Source: Phenylobacterium sp.
Lineage (GTDB): Bacteria; Pseudomonadota; Alphaproteobacteria; Caulobacterales; Caulobacteraceae
Direction of reading: 5' to 3'
Assembly (NCBI RefSeq): GCF_016124325.1
Contig: NZ_WGNY01000015.1
Location: forward strand, 20,380-84,379
Length of the DNA stretch: 64,000 bases
The translations under genes were made by a program, and so were the position numbers. Below, in pieces: positions 9,374-16,687 of the stretch; within the stretch, counting starts at the first letter, position 1, and every line of letters begins with the position of its first letter. The notes beneath the pieces are model-generated. The model saw nothing but the letters and a program-made list of their open reading frames with translations, ran no database searches and was not told where the DNA came from.

Positions 9374-9592
9374 ATGAACGCCCACGACCGGAACCTCTCG
9401 GCCAACGACCTCGCCAAGCTGCACTACGGCGACGGCGACTATGCGGTGCTGCGCCCCGGGCGCTACGTGGTCTGCGCCGTCACCGGCCAGAAGATCCCGC
9501 TGGAACACCTCCGCTACTGGAGCGCCGAGTTGCAGGAGGCCTACGCCGGGCCCGCCGAGGCGCTGAAGCGCTGGCAGGAGACGCAGGGCTAG
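9374..9592 (+). CDS. DUF2093 domain-containing protein
   Basis: A 72-residue protein with the DUF2093 core: KLHYGDGDYAVLRPG, then CAVTGQKIPLEHLRYWS. Found next to xseA in many alphaproteobacteria, but its function is unknown. It starts 28 bases after xseA and is probably co-transcribed. Its UAG stop (9590-9592) overlaps the stop of the convergent acyltransferase by two bases. Confidence 0.88.
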   Translation: MNAHDRNLSANDLAKLHYGDGDYAVLRPGRYVVCAVTGQKIPLEHLRYWSAELQEAYAGPAEALKRWQETQG

Positions 9593-10503
9593 TTGCGCCG
9601 GTAGACCTCGTTCGGCCAGCGCCGGTGGACCCAGAACCACTCGGTCGGCCGCGCCCGGACGCGATCCTCGATGAAGGCGTTGATGCGCCGCACGCCGGCG
9701 GCGATGTCGGCGCTGCGGTCGCCGGTGTCCTCCAGCCGGATGGGCTCGTGGACGACCACCTTGAAGCGCGCGCCCGGCCCCGTGCGCTGCACGCTGAGCG
9801 GTTGGATCGGGACGCCGAACCGCAGGGCGAAGGTCGACGGCCCCGGCGCGGTGTGGGCCATGACCCCGAACAGGGGCGCGGCGACCCCGCCGTTGAACTT
9901 CTGGTCGTTCATCAGCGCGACGGACTCACCCCGCTCGATGGCGCGGACCAGCTCGCGCGCGCCCTCCAGCCCCTTGGGCGCGAACAGCCGCACGCCGTAG
10001 CGGAAGCGGTTCCTGCGGACCCGCTCGTCGACATAGGGATTGTTCATGGCCCGGTAGGTCACCTGGCAGGGGACGCCCGCCCCGACGATGGCCGCCGCCA
10101 TCATCTCGAAGTTGGAAAAATGGCCCGAGATGAACACCACCGGGCCGTCGCCGGCGGCGATCGCCTGGAGGCGTTCGCGGCCCTCGACTTCCAGCCGCCC
10201 TGTGTCGGCGACGATACGGTCGACAATCGCGAACTCGGCTAGGGATCGCCCCAATTCGGCCCACTGAGCATGGAGGAGTTGGTTAATCTCGCCGTCGTCG
10301 GCGTCGGGGAATGCGATGCGGAGGTTCCGCTCGGCCACACGATTCGCACTGGTTAACGGCCCGAGCAGACCGAATAGCCAGGCGCCTGAATTCGATACAG
10401 AATCTATGGGAAACAGGCGGGCCAGTGCGGAAACCGCATCAAATAGTGCGGCTTCGAGCATCCAAATCAAAACCGACACGTATGAATGGTTAGGTGCGGC
10501 CAT
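9589..10503 (-). CDS. lysophospholipid/lipid A acyltransferase, LpxL (HtrB) family
   Basis: Inner-membrane acyltransferase that adds a secondary acyl chain to lipid A, or a related lipid acylation. 304 residues with a hydrophobic N-terminal helix (about 10-30). The catalytic HxxxxE motif is present as HFSNFE, with further family blocks (MNDQKFNGG, EWFWVHRRWP near the C-terminus). The ATG at 10503 has aggaag about 7 bases upstream. The first 60 or so codons are less GC-rich than the rest. It shares overlapping stop codons with DUF2093. Acyl-chain preference cannot be told from sequence. Confidence 0.9.
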   Translation of the reverse strand: MAAPNHSYVSVLIWMLEAALFDAVSALARLFPIDSVSNSGAWLFGLLGPLTSANRVAERNLRIAFPDADDGEINQLLHAQWAELGRSLAEFAIVDRIVADTGRLEVEGRERLQAIAAGDGPVVFISGHFSNFEMMAAAIVGAGVPCQVTYRAMNNPYVDERVRRNRFRYGVRLFAPKGLEGARELVRAIERGESVALMNDQKFNGGVAAPLFGVMAHTAPGPSTFALRFGVPIQPLSVQRTGPGARFKVVVHEPIRLEDTGDRSADIAAGVRRINAFIEDRVRARPTEWFWVHRRWPNEVYRRN

Positions 10504-10607
10504 CCCGTCTTCCTAGGCGCGGTCGCCCATGGTCGGCAATGGAGGCTGCTGGCGTGCGAATTGCGATGTCTCAACCACGGAGTCCCGAAGCGGGACGCAG
10601 GGAAGTC

Positions 10608-11003
10608 ATGGCCGGGGATTCCATGGACGAGATCGACATCCATCTGGGTCGGCGCCTTCGCCGCCGCCGCCGCCTGCTGGGGCTCACCCAGCAGGAACTG
10701 GCGCATGCCTGCGGCGTGCGCTTCCAGCAGATTCAAAAGTACGAATGCGCCGCCAACCGCATGTCGGCCGCCCGCCTGTGGCAGCTGGCCGCGGTGCTGG
10801 AGGTGCCGGTCAGCTACTTCTACGAAGGGCTGACGCGCGACCAGCGCGAGACGATGGGCATCGAAACCGCCTCGTCCGCCAACGAGACCCTGGCGAGCAA
10901 GGAGACGCAGGACCTGATCCATGCGAACTACCAGCTCGGCGAACGGCCCCGCCGCCGCCTCCTGGACCTCGCCAAGGCGATGAACGGCGAGATCGAGGCT
11001 TAA
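10608..11003 (+). CDS. XRE family helix-turn-helix regulator
   Basis: A small DNA-binding protein of about 131 residues. The HTH_3 domain (about 12-68) shows LGLTQQELAHACGVRFQQIQ followed by an ANRMSAARLWQLAAVLEVPVSYFYEG block, closely like a family of Caulobacterales cell-cycle-associated regulators. The chosen start MAGDSMDE follows agggaag, and M at 10566 (MSQPRS) is also possible. A GAGTC (GANTC) site lies at 10580-10584, just upstream of the chosen start and inside the gene if the earlier start is used. It is divergent from the acyltransferase gene across about 100 bases that hold no other gene. Target genes are unknown. Confidence 0.85.
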   Translation: MAGDSMDEIDIHLGRRLRRRRRLLGLTQQELAHACGVRFQQIQKYECAANRMSAARLWQLAAVLEVPVSYFYEGLTRDQRETMGIETASSANETLASKETQDLIHANYQLGERPRRRLLDLAKAMNGEIEA

Positions 11004-11034
11004 GCCCGGAGCCAAGCCGGGGTAAGGCGGTCGC

Positions 11035-11862
11035 ATGACCGCCTCCGACCCCGCGCCCCTCGCCGAACCTCGCCTGTCGCAGCTCGACGCCTTCCTGGTC
11101 GAGCTGAACCACGCCGCGGCGAAGGCGATCCTGCCCCTGTTCCGCGGCGAGCACGGCGTCACCAACAAGCTGGAACGGGGCTTCGACCCCGTCACCGAGG
11201 CCGACAAGGGCGCCGAGCGCGCCATCCGCGCCCTCATCTCCGAGCGCTTTCCCGACCATGGCGTCATCGGCGAGGAGTACGGCGAGGATCGGCCGGACGC
11301 CGAGTTCGTCTGGGTCCTCGATCCCGTCGACGGCACGCGGGCCTTCATCGCCGGCCTGCCGCTCTGGACCACCCTCATCGGACTTCGCTTCCAGGGCCGC
11401 CCGGTCCTGGGTTCGATCGGCCAGCCGTTCCTGGGCGAGACCTACATCGGCCACGCCGGCGGCTCGCGACTGATCGGCCCGGGCGGGACCCGCCCGCTGA
11501 AGGTGCGCCCCTGTCCCGATCTGGGCGGCGCCCTGATCGCCACCACCGATCCCGAAGGCTGCTTCAACGACGCGGAGATGCGCGCCTGGCGCGCCGTCCG
11601 GAAGGCGTCGCGGCTCGCGCGGCTGGGCTGCGACGCCTATGCCTACGCCATGGTCGCCGCTGGCGCGATGGACCTGGTCGTCGAGGCGGGGCTCCAGGCC
11701 TGGGACATCGACGCGGCCATCCCCGTGATCCAGGGCGCCGGCGGGCTGACCACCGACTGGCGCGGCGAGCCCGTGGGCGCGCACGGCGGCCAGATCGCCA
11801 TCGCCGGCGACCCCGCCTGCCTGGAGGCGGCGCTGACGGCGCTGCGCCCGGCCGCGGCCTGA
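11035..11862 (+). CDS. hisN: inositol monophosphatase family protein, probable histidinol-phosphatase
   Basis: Mg-dependent phosphatase of the inositol monophosphatase superfamily, 275 residues. Metal-site motifs are GEE (in VIGEEYGED), WVLDPVDGTRAFI, and the C-terminal WDIDAAIPVIQGAGG. The sequence around PVTEADKGAERAIR and the YAYAMVAAGAMDLVVEAGL block resembles the HisN-type histidinol-phosphatases that complete histidine synthesis in actinobacteria and many alphaproteobacteria. The gene name is therefore inferred, and a more general inositol or nucleotide phosphatase role is possible. It lies 31 bases after the XRE gene on the same strand and converges on the hydrolase gene. Confidence 0.8.
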   Translation: MTASDPAPLAEPRLSQLDAFLVELNHAAAKAILPLFRGEHGVTNKLERGFDPVTEADKGAERAIRALISERFPDHGVIGEEYGEDRPDAEFVWVLDPVDGTRAFIAGLPLWTTLIGLRFQGRPVLGSIGQPFLGETYIGHAGGSRLIGPGGTRPLKVRPCPDLGGALIATTDPEGCFNDAEMRAWRAVRKASRLARLGCDAYAYAMVAAGAMDLVVEAGLQAWDIDAAIPVIQGAGGLTTDWRGEPVGAHGGQIAIAGDPACLEAALTALRPAAA

Positions 11863-11868
11863 GCCGCC

Positions 11869-13479
11869 TCAGGCCTTCTTCGGCGCGGGCTTCTTCGCGG
11901 CAGGCTTCTTCGCGGCGGGCGCCTTGGCCGCGGGCTTCTTGGCGGCCGGCGCCTTCGGGGCGGCGACCTTAGCCGGAGCCGCCTTCGCCGCGGCAGGCTT
12001 GGCCGCCGCTGGCTTGGCCGCGGGGGCCTTGGCCGTCGAAGCCTTGGCGGGGGCCTTCTTGGGCGCGGCGGCCTTTGCCGGCGCCGACTTGGCGGGAGCC
12101 GCCTTCGCCGCGACCTTCTTCACCGGAGCCTTCTTCACCGCCGCCGGCTTCGCAGCCGCCGCCTTGGGCGCAGCGGCCGGCTTCGCGGCGGGCGCGGCCT
12201 TGGCGGTCGCGGCCTTGGGGGCGGCGGGGGCCTTCCTCGCCGCAGGCTTGGCGGCCGGCTTCGCCGCTACGGCCTTGGGGGCGGTGGCCTTGGGGGCGGC
12301 CGGCTTAGCTGCCGGCTTGGCCGCGGCCTTCGGAGCGGGTTTCGCCGCCGCCTTGGCGGCGGGCTTGCTGGCCGGCGCCTTCTTCGCCGGGGCCTTCTTC
12401 GCCGCGGGCTTCGGGGCCGCGGCCGCCGGGGCTGGCGCGGGAGTCGGCGCCGGAGCCGGCGTGGGCGGCGCCTCCGCGGCGGGGGCGGGCGCGGCGGGGG
12501 CCGCGGGCTTGGGGGCCTCGGCGGGCTTCGGCGCGGCCCTGCCCGTGAGCGCGTCGAACACTCGCAAGAAGATGTTACGCATGTCGTCCGTCTCCATGAG
12601 GATTTCGTGGTAGGCGCCGGGAACGGTGATCAGGCGCCCCTGGGGGAGGTTGCGGGCCGCGGCGGCCTGGGCGGCGTTGTCGACGAGCGCGTCCTCGCCG
12701 GCCGAGAGGATATCCACCGGGACCGTGATGGCCCGCAGGCGCTCGGGGTGGGCGAGGAAGGCCGTGGCCTTCAGCGCGAAATCCAGCCAGCCCCAGGTGG
12801 GCCCGCCCAGCGCGAGGTCGGGATTGGCCCGGATCTGCGCGCGATGCCGGGCGAAGCGACGGGGATCGTGCGTCAGCACATTGCCCTCGAACGCGTCGTC
12901 GAACGGCGCGCCCTTCTGGCCCAGCAGGTAGCGGCCGGCGCGGCCCAGGCCGAGGTTGAGCGCGGTCAGCGCGCGGGCGACGGGGGGCGCGAAGCCGTTG
13001 AACTGGAGGCCCAGCATCGGGGCCGAGAGCACCGCCCCGGCGAAACGCCGCTCGCCGCTGGCCATGGCGAGCAAGGTGAGGCAGCCGCCCATGGAGTGGC
13101 CGACCGCGATCCAGGGCTGGGGGAGCCGGTCCTCGTAGGCGTTGAGCAGGCGGCGGAAGTCCTCGAGGAAAGCCCGGTATCCGCGCGCGTGACCCTTCAG
13201 CCGGTCGGGCAGTTCGCGCGCCGACAGCCCCTGGCCGCGCCAGTCGTGGGCCAGCACGACGAAGCCGCGATCCATGAAGTCGCCGATGGTCTCATAGTAC
13301 TTCTCGATCGGCTCGGTGCGCCCGCCCGACAGGACGACCGAGCCGCGGGGGCGGTCGCCGGGCGGCGTGAACAGGGCCGCGCGCAGCTTCGCGCCGCCGG
13401 AGCCCACGAACCAGTCGGCCTCCGCGCCGGGCGGAACGGGATCCTCGGGAATGTCGACGAGAGGCGCGGTTTCGAACAT
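11869..13479 (-). CDS. alpha/beta hydrolase (lysophospholipase-like) with histone H1-like C-terminal tail
   Basis: Residues 1-312 form a serine hydrolase of the Hydrolase_4/monoacylglycerol lipase type, with the nucleophile elbow GHSMGG (S129), HDWRGQG before it, and a plausible C-terminal Asp/His (AGEDALVDN, GAYHEILME). Residues about 313-536 are a 224-residue low-complexity tail built almost only of Ala, Lys and Pro (units such as KPAAKKAPAKK), like histone H1 or the basic tails of bacterial DNA-binding proteins. The gene starts 6 bases after the SCP2 gene and is likely in operon with it. Frame is kept throughout the tail and it ends in a proper stop, so this is a real fusion or extension, not a frameshift. 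Confidence 0.85.
   Translation of the reverse strand: MFETAPLVDIPEDPVPPGAEADWFVGSGGAKLRAALFTPPGDRPRGSVVLSGGRTEPIEKYYETIGDFMDRGFVVLAHDWRGQGLSARELPDRLKGHARGYRAFLEDFRRLLNAYEDRLPQPWIAVGHSMGGCLTLLAMASGERRFAGAVLSAPMLGLQFNGFAPPVARALTALNLGLGRAGRYLLGQKGAPFDDAFEGNVLTHDPRRFARHRAQIRANPDLALGGPTWGWLDFALKATAFLAHPERLRAITVPVDILSAGEDALVDNAAQAAAARNLPQGRLITVPGAYHEILMETDDMRNIFLRVFDALTGRAAPKPAEAPKPAAPAAPAPAAEAPPTPAPAPTPAPAPAAAAPKPAAKKAPAKKAPASKPAAKAAAKPAPKAAAKPAAKPAAPKATAPKAVAAKPAAKPAARKAPAAPKAATAKAAPAAKPAAAPKAAAAKPAAVKKAPVKKVAAKAAPAKSAPAKAAAPKKAPAKASTAKAPAAKPAAAKPAAAKAAPAKVAAPKAPAAKKPAAKAPAAKKPAAKKPAPKKA
11872..12545 (-). repeat. Ala/Lys/Pro low-complexity coding repeat
   Basis: DNA encoding the hydrolase tail is a degenerate tandem array of GCC, AAG and CCG codons. 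It is the most repetitive coding stretch of the window and prone to length changes. The reverse strand gives a long hydrophobic spurious frame. Confidence 0.75.
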
Positions 13480-13485
13480 CGCCGG

Positions 13486-13794
13486 CTAGGCCGCCTTCTC
13501 GAACAGCGCCTGGATCTGCGGTTGCAGGCTGAAGGCCAGGCCCATGTCCGACAGCTTCATCCGGCCGGTCATCATCGCCCGCATGGGATCCAGTTCGCCC
13601 TTGCCGAGACGCACGAGGTCGGCCCGGCTCACCGACACGACGAGGTCGGCCGGAAGATCCTCGTTGGTGACTTCGGCGCCGCGCACATGGATCACGCCCT
13701 CGCCCCGGAGGTCGAGCTTGACCGGACGCGACAAGCCCTCGCCGGCCGCGACGGCCCGGCGGATGCGCTCGGTCAATTCCTCCAGACTGGCCAT
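13486..13794 (-). CDS. SCP2 sterol-binding domain protein
   Basis: A 102-residue stand-alone SCP2 domain, recognised by LRGEGVIHVRG, the DLVVSVSRADLVRLGKGELDPMRAMMTGRMKLSGD-like region (here ending KLSDMG) and the helical C-terminus. SCP2 domains bind sterols, fatty acids or acyl-CoA in a hydrophobic tunnel. It precedes the alpha/beta hydrolase by 6 bases on the same strand, which suggests that the two handle a common lipid, though this is inference. Confidence 0.88.
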   Translation of the reverse strand: MASLEELTERIRRAVAAGEGLSRPVKLDLRGEGVIHVRGAEVTNEDLPADLVVSVSRADLVRLGKGELDPMRAMMTGRMKLSDMGLAFSLQPQIQALFEKAA

Positions 13795-13868
13795 CCCCCG
13801 AAGCGCTCCAGAATCCCTTCCGGGAGCTTCGCCGCGCCCGGCGGTTGTGTAAACCGCCTGTGACGGGA

Positions 13869-14720
13869 TCAGGTCGGTTTGACGAACTTCAGCGTCATTC
13901 GGTCGCTCTCGCCGATGGCGTCGTAGGGGGCGTGGTCGAACGCCGGATCGGGCGGCTGGCCAAGCGGCGACGAACGGCGCACGGGCGGGAGGGTCCAGAC
14001 CCCGAAGGGATGGCGGCGATCATCCTTGGGGTTGGCGTTGATCTCGCTGGCGGCGGCCAGCCGGAAGCCGGCCTCCTGGCCGAGGCGCGTCGCGTAGGCC
14101 TGGTCCACATAGCCGGACTGGGCGAGGAGGTCGGGGACGCCCCCGGGCGCGGCGCGGTGCTCGACCACGCCCAGCACGCCGCCGGGCTTCAGCGCCAGGA
14201 AGGCGTCGCGGAAGGCCTTCTCGGCGATGCCGCCCGCCATCCAGTTGTGAAGGTTGCGGAAGAACAGGACCAGGTCGGCCGAGCCCGCCGGCGCCACGGG
14301 CCCCGAGGTGCGGCCGAAGGCGGTGAGCTCGACCTTGCCGTAGAGGCGCGGGCCCTTCACGTACCGCGCGCGGTAGGCCTCGAGCACCTGGCGGGCGGCC
14401 GCCTCGCCGGGTTGCGGCGGCTCGGCGAGCTGCATGTGCGCGGCGTAGAGCTTGCCGTGGGTCGCCGCCAGGAACGGGGCGAGGATGTCGCTGTACCAGC
14501 CCGCGCCCGGCCAGAACTCGACCACCGTGTCGCCGGGCTTGAGGCCGAGGAACTTCAGGGTCTCGGCCGGGTGGCGCCATTTGTCGCGGGCCTTGTCGGC
14601 GGCCGGCCGCCACGGCCCCGCCACCGCCGCCTCGATGGTGCGCGGACGCGCGACGCCCGGCCCGCATCCGGCCAGGGCGACCGCCCCCGCGAGGGCGTAA
14701 CGTCGAGTGATAGGCTTCAT
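13869..14720 (-). CDS. exported class I SAM methyltransferase-like protein
   Basis: 283 residues. The N-terminus MKPITRRYALAGAVALAGCG contains a twin-arginine-like TRRYAL, a hydrophobic stretch and a lipobox-like LAGC, so the protein is probably exported and lipid-anchored. The rest looks like COG4798-type predicted methyltransferases: LGLKPGDTVVEFWPGAGWYSDI corresponds to the SAM-binding glycine loop, followed by ADLVLFFRNLHNW and LKPGGVLGVVEHR. A SAM-dependent enzyme outside the cytoplasm would lack cofactor, so either the fold is used for another purpose or the export prediction is wrong. Function not known. Confidence 0.78.
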   Translation of the reverse strand: MKPITRRYALAGAVALAGCGPGVARPRTIEAAVAGPWRPAADKARDKWRHPAETLKFLGLKPGDTVVEFWPGAGWYSDILAPFLAATHGKLYAAHMQLAEPPQPGEAAARQVLEAYRARYVKGPRLYGKVELTAFGRTSGPVAPAGSADLVLFFRNLHNWMAGGIAEKAFRDAFLALKPGGVLGVVEHRAAPGGVPDLLAQSGYVDQAYATRLGQEAGFRLAAASEINANPKDDRRHPFGVWTLPPVRRSSPLGQPPDPAFDHAPYDAIGESDRMTLKFVKPT

Positions 14721-14802
14721 CGGCGCGGCGACCTCGTCCTCACGCGCCCCCCCGGCGCCTGCGAGGCGTAAAGTGATCCCCCCGGGCCGTCAAAGGCGGG
14801 CC

Positions 14803-14830
14803 CTTGAAACCCCGGGGCGGCTCCCTAACT
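14803..14830 (+). promoter_or_regulatory. heat-shock (sigma-32-like) promoter for hsp20
   Basis: cttgaaa at 14803-14809 and ccctaact at 14823-14830 are separated by 13 bases. This closely matches the RpoH consensus (CTTGAA, 11-14 bases, CCCCATnT-like). It lies about 115 bases upstream of the hsp20 start, leaving a long leader. Confidence 0.6.
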
Positions 14831-14837
14831 CAACGGT

Positions 14838-14945
14838 CGGAGGCGCTGGATGTCCGGGCTTCCTTGGGCTGCAGGCGAGGCCGGAACGGGTCGCCGCAAG
14901 CTCAACAACATACGCAACCTTGCTTTTGAAGAAGGATGTGACCGC
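14838..14945 (+). promoter_or_regulatory. 5' leader with ROSE-like RNA thermometer
   Basis: Just before the start codon, cctt-g-ctt (14918-14925) can pair with aag-aagg (14929-14935), closing a ttg loop and leaving one bulged G opposite the stem. The 3' arm is the Shine-Dalgarno (aagga, 14932-14936, 9 bases before ATG). A ttgct segment with a bulged G masking an AAGGA ribosome site is the hallmark of ROSE elements, which control small heat-shock genes in alphaproteobacteria by melting at high temperature. The upstream part of the leader has further pairing potential. Confidence 0.65.
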
Positions 14946-15398
14946 ATGCGTACGATCGACTTTTCCCCCCTCTATCGCTCCGTCGTGGGCTTCGACCGCC
15001 TGGCGAACCTGCTGGAGACCGCCGCGGCCGACAGCGCCGCCGGCTATCCCCCCTACAACATCGAGCGCACCGACGAGAACGCCTACCGCATCGACATCGC
15101 GGTGGCGGGCTTCCGTCCGGAAGAGCTCAACGTCGAGGTGAAGGAGAACCTCCTCACCGTGACCGGCCGCAAGGCCGCCAACGAAGAGCCGCGCAAGTAC
15201 CTCCATCGCGGCCTGGCCGAGCGCAATTTCGAGCGCCGGTTCCAGTTGGCCGACTATGTGGTGGTGACCGACGCCAACCTGGCCGACGGCCTGCTCTCGA
15301 TCGCGCTGAAGCGCGAACTGCCCGAGGCCCTGAAGCCGCGGACGGTGCAGATCACCAGCGGCCCGTCGACCCTGATCGAAGGCGAAAAGGCGGCCTAA
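14946..15398 (+). CDS. small heat-shock protein, Hsp20 family
   Basis: ATP-independent holdase chaperone of 150 residues (IbpA/HspA type). It begins MRTIDFSPLYRSVVGFDRLANLLE, and the central alpha-crystallin domain (about 40-130) runs from YNIERTDENAYRIDIAVAGF to the C-terminal part with FQLADYVVVTDANLADGLLSIALKRE. The start at 14946 is set by the aagga site and by the N-terminal family signature. An upstream in-frame ATG at 14850 lies inside the leader. It has its own heat-shock promoter, RNA thermometer and terminator. Confidence 0.94.
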   Translation: MRTIDFSPLYRSVVGFDRLANLLETAAADSAAGYPPYNIERTDENAYRIDIAVAGFRPEELNVEVKENLLTVTGRKAANEEPRKYLHRGLAERNFERRFQLADYVVVTDANLADGLLSIALKRELPEALKPRTVQITSGPSTLIEGEKAA

Positions 15399-15422
15399 GC
15401 TCTTTCGCCTGACCGAACCGAC

Positions 15423-15458
15423 GCGGGCGGCGCTCCACACGGGGCGCCGCCCGTTTCT
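15423..15458 (+). terminator. intrinsic terminator of hsp20
   Basis: cgggcggcgc (15424-15433) pairs with gcgccgcccg (15444-15453) around a 10-base loop and is followed by tttctgtct. It lies 25 bases after the hsp20 stop. Confidence 0.7.
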
Positions 15459-15474
15459 GTCTGGAAAGCTTGGT

Positions 15475-16680
15475 CTATCTGGGAAGCTTGGCGCCGCGCA
15501 GGTCGGCGCCGTCGAGAAGCGCGCCGGCCAGCCGCGCCCCTTCGAGGCAGGCGTAGCGCAGGCGGGCGCCGGAAAGGTCGGCGGGCGTCGCCCGGCCTGC
15601 GGCCAGGGTGAGCGTCGAGATCACGGCGCCGGTCAGGTCGGCGCGGGTCAGGTCGGCGCCGGGCAGGCGCACGCCGCGCAGGTCGGCGCTGCGGAGGCTG
15701 GCCCCGCGCAGGTCGGCGCCTTCGAGGTTGGCGCCCTGGAGCTGGACGCCCTCGAGGTCGAGGCCGGCGAGACAGGCGCCCTTGGCGCTGATCGCCGTGA
15801 GCTTCAGGCCCTTGAGCTGGTCGGCCGCCGGGCGCAGGTCGGCCCCGTCCAGGCATGCCGGCGCGCCGGCCTGGCCCCCCGAGCCCACCCAGGCGTCGTG
15901 CGCGCGGGCCATCTCCACCAGCTTGGCCGCCCGGGCGATCACGTCGCGCGTCGGCGCCTCGACGGCTCCCTCCAGGCGCGCGCCCTGGGTGCGGGCCGCG
16001 GCGAGCATCACGCCCTCCAGGTCGGCGCCGCGGAACTGGGCGTCGTCCAGCGTCGCGCCCGAGACCTCGGCCCTGGCGAGGAAGGCGCCGGAAAGGTTCG
16101 CGCCCTTGAGATTGGAGTCGTACAGCACCGCGCCCTTCAGCGAGGCGTCGGAGAAGTCGGCGCCGGCGGCATAGAGGCCGTCGAGGCGCGAGCCGTCGAG
16201 GTTCGCGCCGCCCAGGTTGGCCCCGTCGACCGCGCCCGCGCGGCTCTCCTCCACCACCGCCGGAAGCCCCTTGGTGGGATGGGGCTTGGCCACCACGCCG
16301 GGGCGCAGGTCGACCCCCGCCAGGTCGGCGCCCGACAGGTTCGCGCCGGAGAGATTCGCGCCGCGCAGATTGGCCTTGCGAAGGTCGGCGCCCCGAAGGT
16401 CGGCGCGCCGCAGGTCGCAGCCCGAAAGGTTGGCGCCGTCCAGGCGCGCGCCGGTCAGGATCGCGCCGTCGAAGACCGAGCCTGTGAAATCGGCGCCGGA
16501 CAGGTGGCGGCCGGAGAGGTCGAAACCCGAGAAGTCCACGAACGGAAGCTTGGCGAGCTTGCCGCCCTTGCCCGCGAGCGCCCGGGTGTGGCTGTCGAGC
16601 AGGATCGAGAGTTCGGCCTCGCTGAGGCGACGGCGCCCCGGCAGCTTAGACTCTTCACGCTGGGCGACGACGAACGACAC
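15475..16680 (-). CDS. pentapeptide-repeat protein (second of pair)
   Basis: 401 residues made almost entirely of A(D/N)LXX pentapeptide repeats (for example GADLRKANLRGANLSGANLS), which fold as a right-handed quadrilateral beta-helix. Two repeat blocks (about 45-220 and 280-401) flank a helical middle (about 225-275, DVIARAAKLVEMARAHDAWVG). The same plan is seen in the gene just upstream, so the two are paralogues in one operon, 7 bases apart. The N-terminal LPGRRRLSEAELSILLDSHTRAL region looks like a short helical cap. The general fold is clear, but no enzyme motif is seen. Function unknown. Confidence 0.9.
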   Translation of the reverse strand: MSFVVAQREESKLPGRRRLSEAELSILLDSHTRALAGKGGKLAKLPFVDFSGFDLSGRHLSGADFTGSVFDGAILTGARLDGANLSGCDLRRADLRGADLRKANLRGANLSGANLSGADLAGVDLRPGVVAKPHPTKGLPAVVEESRAGAVDGANLGGANLDGSRLDGLYAAGADFSDASLKGAVLYDSNLKGANLSGAFLARAEVSGATLDDAQFRGADLEGVMLAAARTQGARLEGAVEAPTRDVIARAAKLVEMARAHDAWVGSGGQAGAPACLDGADLRPAADQLKGLKLTAISAKGACLAGLDLEGVQLQGANLEGADLRGASLRSADLRGVRLPGADLTRADLTGAVISTLTLAAGRATPADLSGARLRYACLEGARLAGALLDGADLRGAKLPR

Positions 16681-16687
16681 GCCCGGC

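Noticed and set aside
11872..12545. possible CRISPR or satellite array in the Ala/Lys/Pro repeat
   Set aside because: The repeat units are irregular and lie within a continuous coding frame; no regular spacers.
11924..12613. hydrophobic plus-strand frame of 229 residues in the hydrolase tail
   Set aside because: Codon-level antisense image of the Ala/Lys/Pro repeat; the minus frame is continuous with a real hydrolase.
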